Positions 35,709 through 45,931 of a DNA stretch of 64,000 nucleotides are shown piece after piece. Origin of the DNA: Lasiosphaeria ovina (Eukaryota > Ascomycota > Sordariomycetes > Sordariales > Lasiosphaeriaceae); the NCBI GenBank assembly GCA_033439765.1, contig JAULSN010000003.1:3968001-4032000 (forward strand), in the 5' to 3' direction. The position numbers and the translations under genes were made by a program. The first letter of the stretch is position 1; every line of letters begins with the position of its first letter. The notes under the pieces were generated by a model, which made no database searches, was not told where the DNA came from, and saw only the letters and a list, made by a program, of their open reading frames with translations.

Positions 35709-38639
35709 ATGGCGGCCCTCTTCGGGCTCTTCTTGGCTATCCCGGCAGTGGTGATCGCTTCAACTGGGGCAGACACGCCGTTCGCGCCTGGCTTCCCGTC
35801 GCCTTGGGCCAGCGGCGGTTCTGGCTGGGATGAGGCCTACGAAAAAGCCAAGAAGTTCGTCAGCAGCCTGACGCTCGTGGAAAAGGTCAATCTCACCACG
35901 GGCACCGGCTGGGAGGCCGACAGGTGTGTGGGAAGCACCGGATCTGTGCCCCGGCTCGGGTTCCGCGCCTTTTGTCTCGAGGATGGGCCGCTCGGCGTCC
36001 GCTACAGTAGGTCCATGGTACAAGGGAACTGGGGCTGGGACTGAAACTGGAGCCGCAGCTAGGTTTGGAGCCGAAGTTGGAGCTGGAGCTGGAGCTGGAG
36101 CTGGAGCTGGAGCTGGAGCTAGAGCTGGAGCTGATGGTGGTGCGGCACTATAGCGGATCACAACTCGGCTTTCCCGGCCGGCATCAACGTCGCGGCTACC
36201 TTCAGCCGGGACCTTATGCGGCGACGTGGCGAGGCAATGGGCGAGGAGTTCCTCGGCAAAGGCATCGACGTCCAACTCGGTCCCGTTGCAGGGCCGCTGG
36301 GCCGAGTACCCGAGGGTGGCCGGAACTGGGAAGGCTTCAGGTAGGCTCGCCGGAGCTTTTTTTTGGAGGACGATGTGTTGTAGCTGCTAATGGTCCGGCG
36401 CGGCGCAGTCCCGACCCCTACCTGACGGGCGTCGCCATGGCCGAGACAATTAAGGGAATTCAGAGCCGTGGCGTCGTAGCATGCGCAAAGCATTACATAC
36501 TGAACGAGCAGGAGCACTACCGCAACCATATCGACGTTCGAATCGACGATCGCACCATGCACGAGCTGTACCTGTGGCCATTTGCGGATGCCGTCCGTGC
36601 CGGCGTCGGCTCTGTCATGTGTTCGTATAACAAGATCAACGGCGCCTTCGCCTGTGAAAATGAGTGGACGACAAACTACCTACTCAAGAACGAGCTCAGC
36701 TTCCAGGGTTTCGGTGAGTGGGCCACGTGTGACTCCAAGTTACGAGAGGCTAACACCTGAGTGCCGCCGGCTCAAGTCATGTCGGACTGGGGAGCTCAGC
36801 ACACAACTCTGGGCTCGGCCCTTGGGGGGCTCGACATGGCCATGCCGGGCGACGGTGGGGGCCCGCCGTACGGCGCTCTCTGGGGAGGCGCGCTGACCGA
36901 AGCCGTCCTCAAGGGTCAAGTTCCGCAGTGGCGTCTAGATGACATGGTGATCCGGATCATGGCTGCCTTCTACAAAGTTAAGAGCGGCAACTACACCTCG
37001 CGACCCGACGTCAATTTCTCGGCGTGGACGAACAAGACGACGGGACCCCTGCATCCTCTGTCAAACCAGTCGTCGATTGGCGTCGTCAATGAGTTTGTCA
37101 ACGTGCAGGGAGACCACGCGGCTCTTATCAGGGAGATTGGTGCCAAGTCGGCCGTCTTGCTGAAGAACGAGAAGGCGGCTTTGCCCCTGAATAAGCCACG
37201 AAGCATCGCCGTCATCGGCAATGATGCCCAAGACACGCCCGGCGGACCAAATGCCTGCCCCGAGAGAGGCTGCATCAAGGGGACCGTGGCTATGGGCTAC
37301 GGATCTGGGACGGCCGAATTCCCGTACCTCGTCTCCCCAGCAACGGCACTCAAGCTTCAGGCAGCCACAGACAACACCGTCTTCACAAACACGACGGGAA
37401 ACTGGAACCTGGCCGCCGCAAAAGCCGCCGCAACCAACGCCTCAGCGGCCATCGTGTTCGTCACGGCCACGGCGGGAGAGAACTTCATCACCCTCGACGG
37501 CAACGCAGGAGACCGGAACAATCTGACTCTCTGGGATAACGGCGACGAGCTCATACGGGCGGTAGCTTCAGTCAACCCCAACACTATTGTCGTCCTGCAC
37601 ACGGCTGGGCCCGTCATTCTCGAGTACGCAAAGCAGCACCCGAACGTCACAGCCATCCTCTGGGCCGGGTTTCCCGGCCAGGAATCCGGCAACGCGCTGG
37701 CCGACGTGCTATACGGAAAGGTCAACCCGCAGGGCCGGTCCCCATTCACGTGGGGAAAGAGTGTAAGAGACTACGGGGCCCAGCTGATGTTCACGGCGCC
37801 CAACCCGGCCCTGCCATCCCAGACATTTGACGAGGGCGTCTTCATCGACTACCGCTACTTTGACAAGGCGGCCACGGCGCCCACGTGGTGGTTCGGCTCC
37901 GGGCTGAGCTACACGACGTTTTCGTACGCGCACCTCGAAATTGTGCTGCACAACACCACCAAGCCCTACCAGGCTGCAGGTGGCTTGACACGGCCCGCGC
38001 CCACCTACGGTGCCCTAGACCGGTCCGCCGGGGCAAATGTGGCCCCCGACGGCTTCCGCAAGATCTCGCCGTACGTCTATCCCTGGGTCAGCCCCAGCGC
38101 CAACGTCTCCGGGCCGGCAAGCGTCAGCCCTACCGCGGCAACCAACGGCTCCGCACAGCCTGTGCTCCCCGCAGGCGGCGCGCCCGGTGGGAACGCCCGG
38201 CTGTTCGATGTGCTCTATACCATCTCGGTGGCCATTACGAACACGGGCAAGGTGGCCGGAACCGAGATTCCGCAGTTGGTAAGCTTTCTCCCGGACTTTG
38301 CCCTCTTCCCCCCTGTATTCTACATGCTGTGCTCGTGCTCGTGCTCGTGCTCTACCATAGCTAGCTGCAGGTGGTGCTGACAACGTCTGCTAGTACGTGC
38401 AACTCGGCGGCGAGGACAACCCCTTCAGCGTGCTGCGGGGCTTCGACGAGGTCGCTCTCGAACCGGGCCAGTCCAAGACGGTTGCCTTCAGCCTCACCCG
38501 CCGTGACGTCAGTAACTGGAATACGACGAGCCAGAATTGGGAGATTTGGGACCGCGAGAAGTTTGTCTTTGTCGGCTCCAGCTTTGAGGCCATTCGCTTG
38601 AACTCGACGTTGCCACCGCCGCCGCCCGCAAGCGCCTAG
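35709..38639 (+). CDS. GH3 beta-glucosidase, secreted, five exons
   Basis: Family 3 glycoside hydrolase, probably releasing glucose from cellobiose and cello-oligosaccharides. Exons 35709-36006, 36154-36340, 36409-36713, 36777-38278, 38394-38639; introns of 147, 68, 63 and 115 nt. The product is 845 aa. A hydrophobic signal peptide ([17 protein letters not shown]) precedes the mature protein. GH3 landmarks in order: [36 protein letters not shown] (joined across intron 1), EGRNWEGF-like [16 protein letters not shown] (joined across intron 2), [12 protein letters not shown], and the nucleophile region [10 protein letters not shown] (Asp at about 267, joined across intron 3). [17 protein letters not shown] sequence marks the second domain; [11 protein letters not shown] and [17 protein letters not shown] sequence mark the fibronectin-III-like end. 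Several N-glycosylation sequons occur. It converges on the MFS gene. Confidence 0.93.
36079..36133. repeat. (GGAGCT)n hexamer microsatellite in GH3 intron 1
   Basis: About nine consecutive GGAGCT units, one interrupted (AGAGCT), filling the 3' half of the 147-nt first intron, with diverged copies upstream from about 36040. Confidence 0.9.
38329..38352. repeat. (GTGCTC)4 hexamer microsatellite in GH3 intron 4
   Basis: Four perfect units inside the 115-nt last intron. The same hexamer recurs at 41039-41062 in the first exon of the neighbouring MFS gene. Confidence 0.9.
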
Positions 38640-39003
38640 AACTAGCCCAAGGGAGTGAAACTAGACAAAATCAAAACAGGCGGGGGGGAGGGAGCGTAGT
38701 AGGTGACAGTCGATGCCACCTCAATGAGAGCGTTTATCTTCTTGGCGGGCAAATTTACTTTTACTTTCAATGCTGATGTGTTTTTCTTTTTTTCTTTTTT
38801 GGGACTAGGGAAAACGAGAGGGAGAGAACAAAAACGTCCATCAATGCTGTGATGTCTCATAATGGCCAGAAGAGCGAAGTCAAATTATTCTTGGGACATG
38901 CCTTAAAGACGATAGCAGACCGTTCCCGTTCCCGCACGGCAGAAATTGCACCTCACCCATCTGACATGAGACACCTGGCCCGCAGATCAGCCAGACACTT
39001 TCG
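38640..39003. other. Convergent intergenic, GH3/MFS
   Basis: The 3' flanks of two converging genes. It includes a T-rich run at 38779-38800 and a G-rich patch at 38681-38694. No gene was recognised. Confidence 0.4.
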
Positions 39004-40263
39004 CTAATAAGTATAGCGGAACCCGGGTTGGTAGTCGTCGTCCTGTGGATTTTGCAAAACAATGGTGCGAGTCAGCTTCACCGAGAATATATATCATGAT
39101 TAGCAAGCAAGTATGCAATGGAGAAGCACTCACGCCTTCGCACTCAAGCTCTCTCTCGCCCCTGTCCGCCTGGCGGTTGAGGAAGTAGAAGGATGTGCTC
39201 AATACGGCGACGATGATCAGGTTAAGGAGGCATGTCGCGATGCAGGCATAGAGCCCTGGTCGATAGCCTGGCGCGTCCTCGGATCTAGATGTCGTGTCCA
39301 GGGCCTTGTCAACGGCGGCGCGGCAAAGAATACGACAAGCTCTCCTGAGCACTCGTCGCAAAATCACGAGGATGGAAGTAAGTAAGGGGGGGGGGGGGGG
39401 GGAGGGCGCTGCTTACCGGAACACCAAACTGCCTGCAATGCCGCCGATGCCGCCAAACGACACAAAAGTGGCGCTGCAGAAGGCGCGCTTCCACTGGCCG
39501 CGGATGTTGTTGGCCTGGTACGACATGGCAGCGGGCACATTCGAGTTGGCCCCGGCCGTGGTCAGAAACACGCCAAAGTACCGCACCGCGGGGTTCGGGT
39601 GGAAGCCCATGATAGGCAGACCGATCAGGCACAGAATCATGTTGAAGGCAACGACGGGCCCTCGGAGATGGTAGCGGTCTCCCCACCAGCTTGTCGCGTC
39701 TGTGCAGCGGCGATGTTAGTTGGCAAATCACGAAGACAGAAACAAAAGAAAAGGGGGGGGGGGGGGTGTGTAAAACAACTTACACATGACGATGCCGGCG
39801 AGAACATAGGGCGGGGCGCCGAGACACTGGGCCTGTGCCACGGTAAAGCCCATGTTCTGGACAAGGATCAGGGGCAGGAAGTAGGCGAGGGCGTAGGTGA
39901 TGGTGGTGGTGTTGAAGAAGACCATGCCGTACAGCCAGATCTTGGGGTCGGTCCCGGCCCGCAGGTAGCGCGCGAGCGAAAAGGGCTGCGGCTCGACGTC
40001 GCCGCGGTCGGCCTGCACGCGCGCGCAGATCCACTCGCGCTCCCGCGGCCCGAGGAAGGACCACGTCTTGCGCTTCGAGTCCGGGAAGTCGACGAGCAGC
40101 CAGTACCCGCCGACCCCGAGGATGCACGTCAGGATGCCCTCCATGATGAAGATCCATCGCCACCCGTTGAGCCCGCCCAGGCCGGCCATCTGCATGATCT
40201 GGCGGGCGCCTTGTTAGCGGCGGGTGATGTGATGATGAGTAGGTGACTTGGGACCGCCCGCCA

Positions 40264-40294
<31 letters not shown>

Positions 40295-41137
40295 TTTCTC
40301 CTCCCTTTTCTTCTCCCTTTTCCGGGGTGGGGGAGGTGGGCTTACCCCGTACGCCAAAATGCCCGCAAAGGCAGCAGCTATGCATCCGACCATGTAAAAG
40401 ACCGAGTTGCGCTTGCCGAGCTCGTATCGGGTATACCACGTGCTGAGCAGGTAGACGCAGCTCGGGAAGAAACCTGCGGCGTGAGGTTAAGTGTGCGCGC
40501 CCAAGTCAACAAACGGCCATCCCTTGCGCGCAAGCTGGGATGGGGCGGGGGGGGGGGGAATTTGGGTGAACCTCACCAGCTTCGAGAATACCCAAGACAA
40601 CGCGCAGGCCAGCCATGTGCTCCCACTTGGACACAAAACCCATGCCAATCATGCAGCTCCCCCAGAGCAGCGTGATGACGGCCAGGTGGATGCGCGGCCC
40701 GATCTTTCGCACGACGATGGTCGACGGAGGCTGGAAGACCACATAGGTGACGAAGAAGACGAGCGAGATGATGGACTGGCATTCCGCAATCATTAGGCCG
40801 AGGGAGTAGAAGGGCGTGGAGGGGGGGGGGGGTTTCTTGGACTCACGTAGTGGTTGTTGTTAATCAGATCCAGGTCGGTGCTCATGCCGGCGATGTTGGC
40901 GGCTCCCAGGTTGGTTCGGTCCATGAGGCTGACGCAGTACAGAGCGCCAATGGTCAAGACGAGGCGCACGTCGACATGGCGGATGATGCGCTTCTGCTCC
41001 TCGGGGGTGAAGTCGAAGTCGCCGAGGCCGGCGGCTGCGTGCTCGTGCTCGTGCTCGTGCTTCTCCGAGTCGCCGGCTTCGTCGACGGGGGTCCTCTTCT
41101 CCTCGAGCGGCACCAGCTGCGGCGATGGCGGAGCCAT
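39004..41137 (-). CDS. MFS transporter, allantoate permease (DAL5)-like, seven exons
   Basis: Twelve-helix plasma-membrane anion:cation symporter-type MFS protein; relatives carry allantoate, nicotinate, pantothenate or small carboxylates, so the substrate is open. Exons (sense order) 40847-41137, 40577-40775, 40346-40473, 39784-40198, 39417-39699, 39134-39284, 39004-39042; six GT-AG introns of 71-147 nt join in frame to 501 aa. The N-terminal cytosolic part has a HEHEHEH run. Helix 1 contains LMDRTNLGAANIAG, the MFS signature. Later segments are SIISLVFFVTYVVFQPPS, MAGLGGLNGWRWIFIMEG and ILCLIGLPIMGFHPNP; the tail ends GFRYTY. Five introns carry C-rich or homopolymer tracts at similar positions (see findings). 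It could import a product linked to the neighbouring hydrolases, but that is only positional inference. Confidence 0.93.
39386..39402. repeat. G17 homopolymer (poly-C in sense), MFS intron 5
   Basis: A 17-nt G run on the plus strand, starting 15 nt into intron 5 when read in the gene's direction. Confidence 0.9.
39753..39766. repeat. G14 homopolymer (poly-C in sense), MFS intron 4
   Basis: A 14-nt G run on the plus strand, beginning at intron position 18 in the sense direction. Confidence 0.9.
40264..40345. repeat. Polypurine/polypyrimidine tract with T27, MFS intron 3
   Basis: In sense, intron 3 starts with a C-rich block (positions 6-22), then AAAAGGGAGAAGAAAAGGGAG, then about 27 A and a G run. 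The purine tract covers about 60 nt and has rough mirror symmetry. Confidence 0.85.
40547..40558. repeat. G12 homopolymer (poly-C in sense), MFS intron 2
   Basis: A 12-nt G run beginning at intron position 19 in the sense direction. Confidence 0.9.
40821..40832. repeat. G12 homopolymer (poly-C in sense), MFS intron 1
   Basis: A 12-nt G run beginning at intron position 15 in the sense direction. Confidence 0.9.
41039..41062. repeat. (GTGCTC)n hexamer in MFS exon 1
   Basis: Three perfect units and one variant, encoding alternating His and Glu (HEHEHEH) in the cytosolic N-terminus. It is the same hexamer as in the last intron of the adjacent GH3 gene. Confidence 0.9.
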
Positions 41138-43085
41138 GTTGATATTCTCCTTTTTTTCTTCTCGAGATTTGATGTTCGGGAGCCGAGAAAGAGGTTTACC
41201 TAGCCCGCCAGAAGCTCTCTCAGACGTCCGGTGTCTTTCTGTCTGCGACAGGCCGAGGGAGGGAATTGGCGAGCGGGCGGCAGATACATGTAGGTAGCCG
41301 AAGCAGAGGAGACGCGTGAGAGGGGAGAGGGGAGATGGCGGGGGGCTACATGCGTGTTGTTTAATATCTCTCTGCCGTCCACCTGCTATTCTTGTCCGCG
41401 GTACGTACTGTACATATTGTCTTCTCCCGAGCCATCGAAGCTTCAATGTGCGCGTGCAACCTTCTATCGGTATTGGTTTCCCGTACCCCATTGTCACCTG
41501 TCCTCGCTGCCACGGCCGTCACCGCTTCGTGTTTGGCTCCCCGCCCCCGGCTTCGGTCACACACCAGGAAAGGGTCTGCAACCAGGTAGACGCGAGTTAC
41601 CTATGTGGGCGACGGGAGGGGAGGGGAGCGTGTCATTCTCGACCGAGGCAGACGTATCGTGTCCGAGGCGAGGCTCAACCCCGAAGATGAACAGGGAGAG
41701 CAAAGAGGTAGGATGGTCAGTATGTAGCTATGTGTCGTCGTCACAGGTAGGAGGTAGGGTGGTATCAATCCATGTCTCTTTTGTTTATTCTGTTCATTCG
41801 TCCATCTGACCGGCCCAAGCTCCCTTTTCAAGCCGCCAAGGTCACCCCGCACTTCATCCTCCGGTGTGTTGATGTTGATGGCATGGGAATTGTAGCATCC
41901 ATCCAGCAAAAGAAGCTCATCTGACGTCGATGGCCGCTGCCACTGCCACTGCCACTGCCCGAGTCCGCTCCAATGGAGACGCAAACATTGACAATCGATC
42001 CCAGTGAGGCCGTGCGTGAGGCCGAGAGCCCAAGCAAGCAAGCAAGCAATGGATGCAAGCAATGGATGCAAGCAATAGATGCAAGCAATGGATGCATCCA
42101 TGCAACGGACGCACCTCGCTTGGCAGAAGTGCCGCTGCGTGTACCGTACCGTAAACCCCCCTCCTCCCCACCCGACCCAACAACCCCTGACACCACCTCC
42201 CCGCTCTGGACTGACATTAGGTTGGGGTAAATCACGGGGATAGATTGGATCGGGGCCCAATCCCGACCGTTGATCGGCGATGGGACTTGGGGTACGTACA
42301 GTACCCTGCCATACATCATACATACCATGTATAGTAATTCGGGGTATATCCCAGGCTAAAAGGGGGCAGCGGCTAGATACATACCAAAGTAACGTATCGT
42401 ATCTGGGTATGGTATCTCAATAAGAGTTATCGTTATCGTTATCGATACGTCTAGAGTCAAACCGCTAGATAGCATTTCTAAGAGAGCAATACGCCTCGAG
42501 GATTCTAGACTAGGCGTTCTAAGAGTTACCGCCTCTTTTCTCGGAAATTCTTTTAAACGAGCCATAGAGTCAGTCCTAAGGCTTTCTGTATCTTGGAAAG
42601 TCTCCCGCTAATAAATACCTAGGGATTAAATTAATCATCGTTAACGCTACCTCGTCCTCCAGAGCTTGCCTGGCCTGGCTCTGACCGAGATTGCGGCTGT
42701 TATCGATCCGATCAAACATAGTGAAGCCTAGTCTTGGTAGTTGGACGGCGACGGTGCGCTATCCATTTTGATAAAGGGCCGTGTTCTAGGAGCTAGCTTG
42801 GTATCTAGGCAAGCTCTTTGTTTGGGCTCTTGGTAGGGAGCCACCTTATTGAGCACCAAGGCAATTGTCTTGACTTCCATTTCTTTGTCTTGTATACTGC
42901 CAGGCAGGCTTTGGGTCTCATTATTTACCCTAACTCTGAGACCCTCGTCTCGTGAACAGCCATGTCGTCAGCTCCATTTAAACCCGAGCGAGCGCACTCG
43001 TATCCAACCACCACCACAGCCACAGCCGTAGTTGACTGGAAACAGCGACCGGAAACAACACAACCCAAGTCTTGCCGCCGACAAC
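41138..43085. other. Intergenic: MFS promoter, minisatellite and TpA-rich relic-like DNA
   Basis: 1.95 kb between divergent starts. The left part (41138-41350) is probably the MFS leader. A CCACTG-type hexamer repeat occurs near 41938-41960 and a 13-bp minisatellite at 42042-42093. From about 42340 to 42850 the sequence is rich in TpA words (CTAG, TAAT, TATC) with repeated TTATCG units near 42426-42443, as expected of a decayed repeat. No gene was recognised. Confidence 0.45.
42042..42093. repeat. 13-bp minisatellite, four copies
   Basis: The unit GCAAGCAATGGAT is repeated four times in tandem, with one substitution (ATAGAT) in the third copy, and is preceded by a short CAAG run. Confidence 0.92.
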
Positions 43086-44468
43086 ATGTTCGCCCACAGG
43101 ATCCCCACCCACTATCCACGCCAGGAGCCAGAGGCGGACCCTCAGCCCTCGCCTACAAGCGGAAACCACTGGAACGTGCCTGATGCAGTCATTGGGGTCA
43201 CGGTCGTTGTTGTGGCAGTTTCCTTCGCAATCGGCTGGTGCGTCATACACGCCCAGTTCCTCCGAGCGCAAAAGAGAATGAAAGCCATCAACACCGAGCT
43301 CGGCCAGGCCAAACACGAAACCGAGCAGCTGAGGAAAGAGTTGCTGCGTCGAGACATGTACATTGCCCGCAACATGCTCCTCGGGCCCGAGGCGTACTCG
43401 ACATATTCGCCAACTGATGAACACTTGGGGCATCCTCAGCCGCCTCCACCGTCTCACCAGCCTGTTCTTGCTCGACCAACAACTCCCCCACTTCGAAGAG
43501 TGCGGTTCGCCTTCCCCAGCGTTGCGGGCGATAACGGCAAGCGCGGCCACGAGTCCGACGCCATCAAGCAGGATGTCAGTCTCCTTTCCGGAGGCATCGG
43601 CCCCGCTGGAGCCGGCCGGTTCGAGCAAGCCTCGGCTCGACCAACAACTCCTCCGCCTGGGCAGCCACCGTTCCTCTTCGTAATCGACGATGAGAGTGAG
43701 GACGGTGAAGGCGAGCACGAGGCTGACAGCCGGGCCGTCAGGTCTCTCAGTCAAACTGACCTATCTGAGCAAGCTGAGGCCGAAACAGGACCAGTTCTGG
43801 CTCATCCAACCCCTCTACCTCCGAAAATACGGTTCCCGTTTATCGGCGATACGAGTGATGGTGATGGTGATGGTGATGGTGATGGTGATGACGACGACGA
43901 CGACGACGACGACGGCGACGAGAGCGAGCACGAGGCTGGCAACATCCAGCATACCCGTTTTTTTCACGGGGGAACCAGCCCCGCTGACGTTGAAATCCGC
44001 CGAGGCAACACGTCCTCGCCTAGGCCTGTGGTGATTGTGCCCGGAAGTTCTGGAGTCCACGACATGCTGGAGCAGACTGCAGCAATAGATTTTGCTTCCC
44101 CAGAAGACCTCGAGTATGATGATCGAGTCTCGTCTTCAACTGAGAAGGCGTCATCACCAGAGGCCATGCCATCGCCAGACCTCGAGGACGCCAGCCGCCT
44201 GCGGCTTCCGGCGCTGCTCAATGTCCCCAGCGTGTCCGAGGAGCTTGAGGAAGCCGGGCGCGTTGTAGAGACCGAGTACCAAAAGGAGCGCCGTCGCTTG
44301 CTTGGCAAGTTGGCTGGGAACGGTGAGTTCGTATCTGATCCTGACGAGAACCCAGACGAGGACAATGTCGACGAGGGCCCCAAAGAGGGCTCTGTTGATA
44401 ATGCCGCTTCAGACGAGGACAATGTCGACGAGAGCCCCAGAGAGGGTCCTGTTGATAGTGCCGCTGCA

Positions 44469-44501
<33 letters not shown>

Positions 44502-44693
44502 TATATAGAGCATGTGGAGGAGGACGAGGATGCCGTTTCCTCCATGTCGTCGGATGATGCAAAGTCTCTTCGTAGCGTGTCTTCCGGCACATCCACCAGC
44601 AAGACGACTGAGCCTAGCACCTCTCGTCGGCCGCCCTCCCCTACCCCGTCTCAACTAGCTCTGGAAGCCACTGATATTCAAGACGGTAAGTAG
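43086..44693 (+). CDS. Unrecognised single-pass membrane protein with internal repeats and acidic tail
   Basis: No family recognised. The 535-aa frame starts at the first ATG in frame. Residues about 33-56 form one transmembrane helix (VIGVTVVVVAVSFAIGWCVI), followed by a basic coiled-coil-like segment (about 57-92). Residues 128-300 hold three degenerate repeats, each with a (L/S)A(R/H)PT.xPP block, an aromatic RFxFP-like patch and an acidic stretch; the last two include GEHEA or SEHEA. Residues about 423-460 contain a tandem duplication (EDNVDE[G/S]P[K/R]EG[S/P]VD), and two Asp runs come from (GGTGAT)n/(GAC)n microsatellites. The stop overlaps a strong donor (G|GTAAGTAG at 44686); splicing to the T-rich CAG at 44847 would change the end and place the stop at 44856-44858. 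It may be lineage-specific. Confidence 0.6.
43857..43917. repeat. (GGTGAT)n/(GAC)n coding microsatellite
   Basis: Encodes a DGDG run followed by an Asp run in the third repeat of the unrecognised membrane protein. A second GAC run lies at 44469-44501. Confidence 0.9.
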
Positions 44694-44858
44694 TCGGGTA
44701 GGTATCCCCGCAGCTCGGTGGCCCCGAGACCAACAACAGAAAGCAAAACAAGGCATGGCTGTTGGGCTATTGTGGTAACGGAACTCTCTTTCTTTCGAGA
44801 TTCGCCCTGCTATTAGATTTAATTGATGTTTTTTTTTTTTTACCCAGACACATCTTGA

Positions 44859-45931
44859 AACCAGTGAAGGATTGAACCCAACGTGATACTATAAATATAG
44901 GAAACGGCGGTTTCACCGATTCGTTTCAGTCGTAACTCTTAGGACTCCTTACACCAAATTCTAAAGGCCTATCTCCCTCCGAGAAATATAATCCGATTTC
45001 TAAATGCCTATTAGCGGGGGACTTTCCAAGATTTGAAAGGCCTTGATACGTTACGGCTCGCCCTCGACGTCTTTCGCCTCGAGGGAGGTAAAAAAGCTAT
45101 TGGGGTACCGGATAAGGACTCCCAAAACCGGGTCATAATCAGGCCGTCTTGGCCACTTGGGGGCAAGACGTGCCAAATGGATAAGGTATTGATTTGGTCA
45201 GTGCTAAATTGTACATTCTCATGCTGTATATAAAATGACGGCACCCAATGCCTGTGTATTCGAGATAAATGCCCGCATCACTTTAGGCACACGGCACGAC
45301 ACTACGCTTCCCCACGGAAATGAGCAAAGCACCGCGGTCGGGAATCATTCACCGGGATTTGCGAGCGGCAGCCCCAAAGTTGAACCGGGAAAGGGTAAAT
45401 GGGCTTGGAAAACTCCCCCCACATCTTCTGCAAACAAGCCCAGCCTCGAGAGCTGTCCCGGCCGCAATTGCGTGCGCATGTACGCGGTCTCATGACGACA
45501 GCTGTTTGCTCGGAAACCATGTTCCTTTGCGTGTGCTTCTAGAAGGCGGTTGGCGGGTGCCCGTGGAGGCCTTTTCCACTCGATATATATGAAGAACCCC
45601 GTTGCGGACCGTCTCGCTCCGCCCTCATACGCCAAAGCGTGACTTGGTGTCGCAACCAAGGCGTCTTGGCCCTACCGGAGTGCATTGCATTTGTGGAGGG
45701 CCAGATATTGACCAAGAATCCCGGAGTTGGGGAGCATCTCTTCATATTGATTTGGGACATGGCGAGCACCCCCTAGGTATAGGTATATACATATATATAT
45801 ATATATGCATAGCTACCACCTACCACCCAGCCAGCCTTAGCAATGCATCATACCTTTCTGTTTCTTTGTTAGGCATCAGTAGCACACCGCGCGAGTCCTA
45901 CAGGTTTCTGCTGCAGCCCTCACGTTTCGCC
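44859..45931. other. Intergenic: relic-like DNA and AA9 promoter
   Basis: About 1.07 kb. The left part (44870-45060) is TpA-rich and resembles a decayed repeat. The right part holds TATA-like sequence near 45583 and a (TA)n run at 45783-45808 upstream of the AA9 gene. No gene was recognised; short ORFs here lack protein character. Confidence 0.4.
45783..45808 (+). promoter_or_regulatory. (TA)n / TATA-like element upstream of the AA9 gene
   Basis: An alternating TA tract about 125-150 bp upstream of the AA9 ATG. Position and composition suit a core promoter of a strongly inducible gene. No confirmed carbon-repressor or xylanase-regulator site is claimed. Confidence 0.45.

Noticed and set aside
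42962..43183. Alternative ATG at 42962 for the unknown membrane protein
   Set aside because: It is in another frame and terminates; joining it would need an intron for which I see no convincing donor.
45602..45931. Upstream in-frame extension of AA9 exon 1
   Set aside because: The mature enzyme must start with the copper-binding His after a short signal peptide, which the ATG at 45932 provides exactly; longer starts would destroy the secretion signal.
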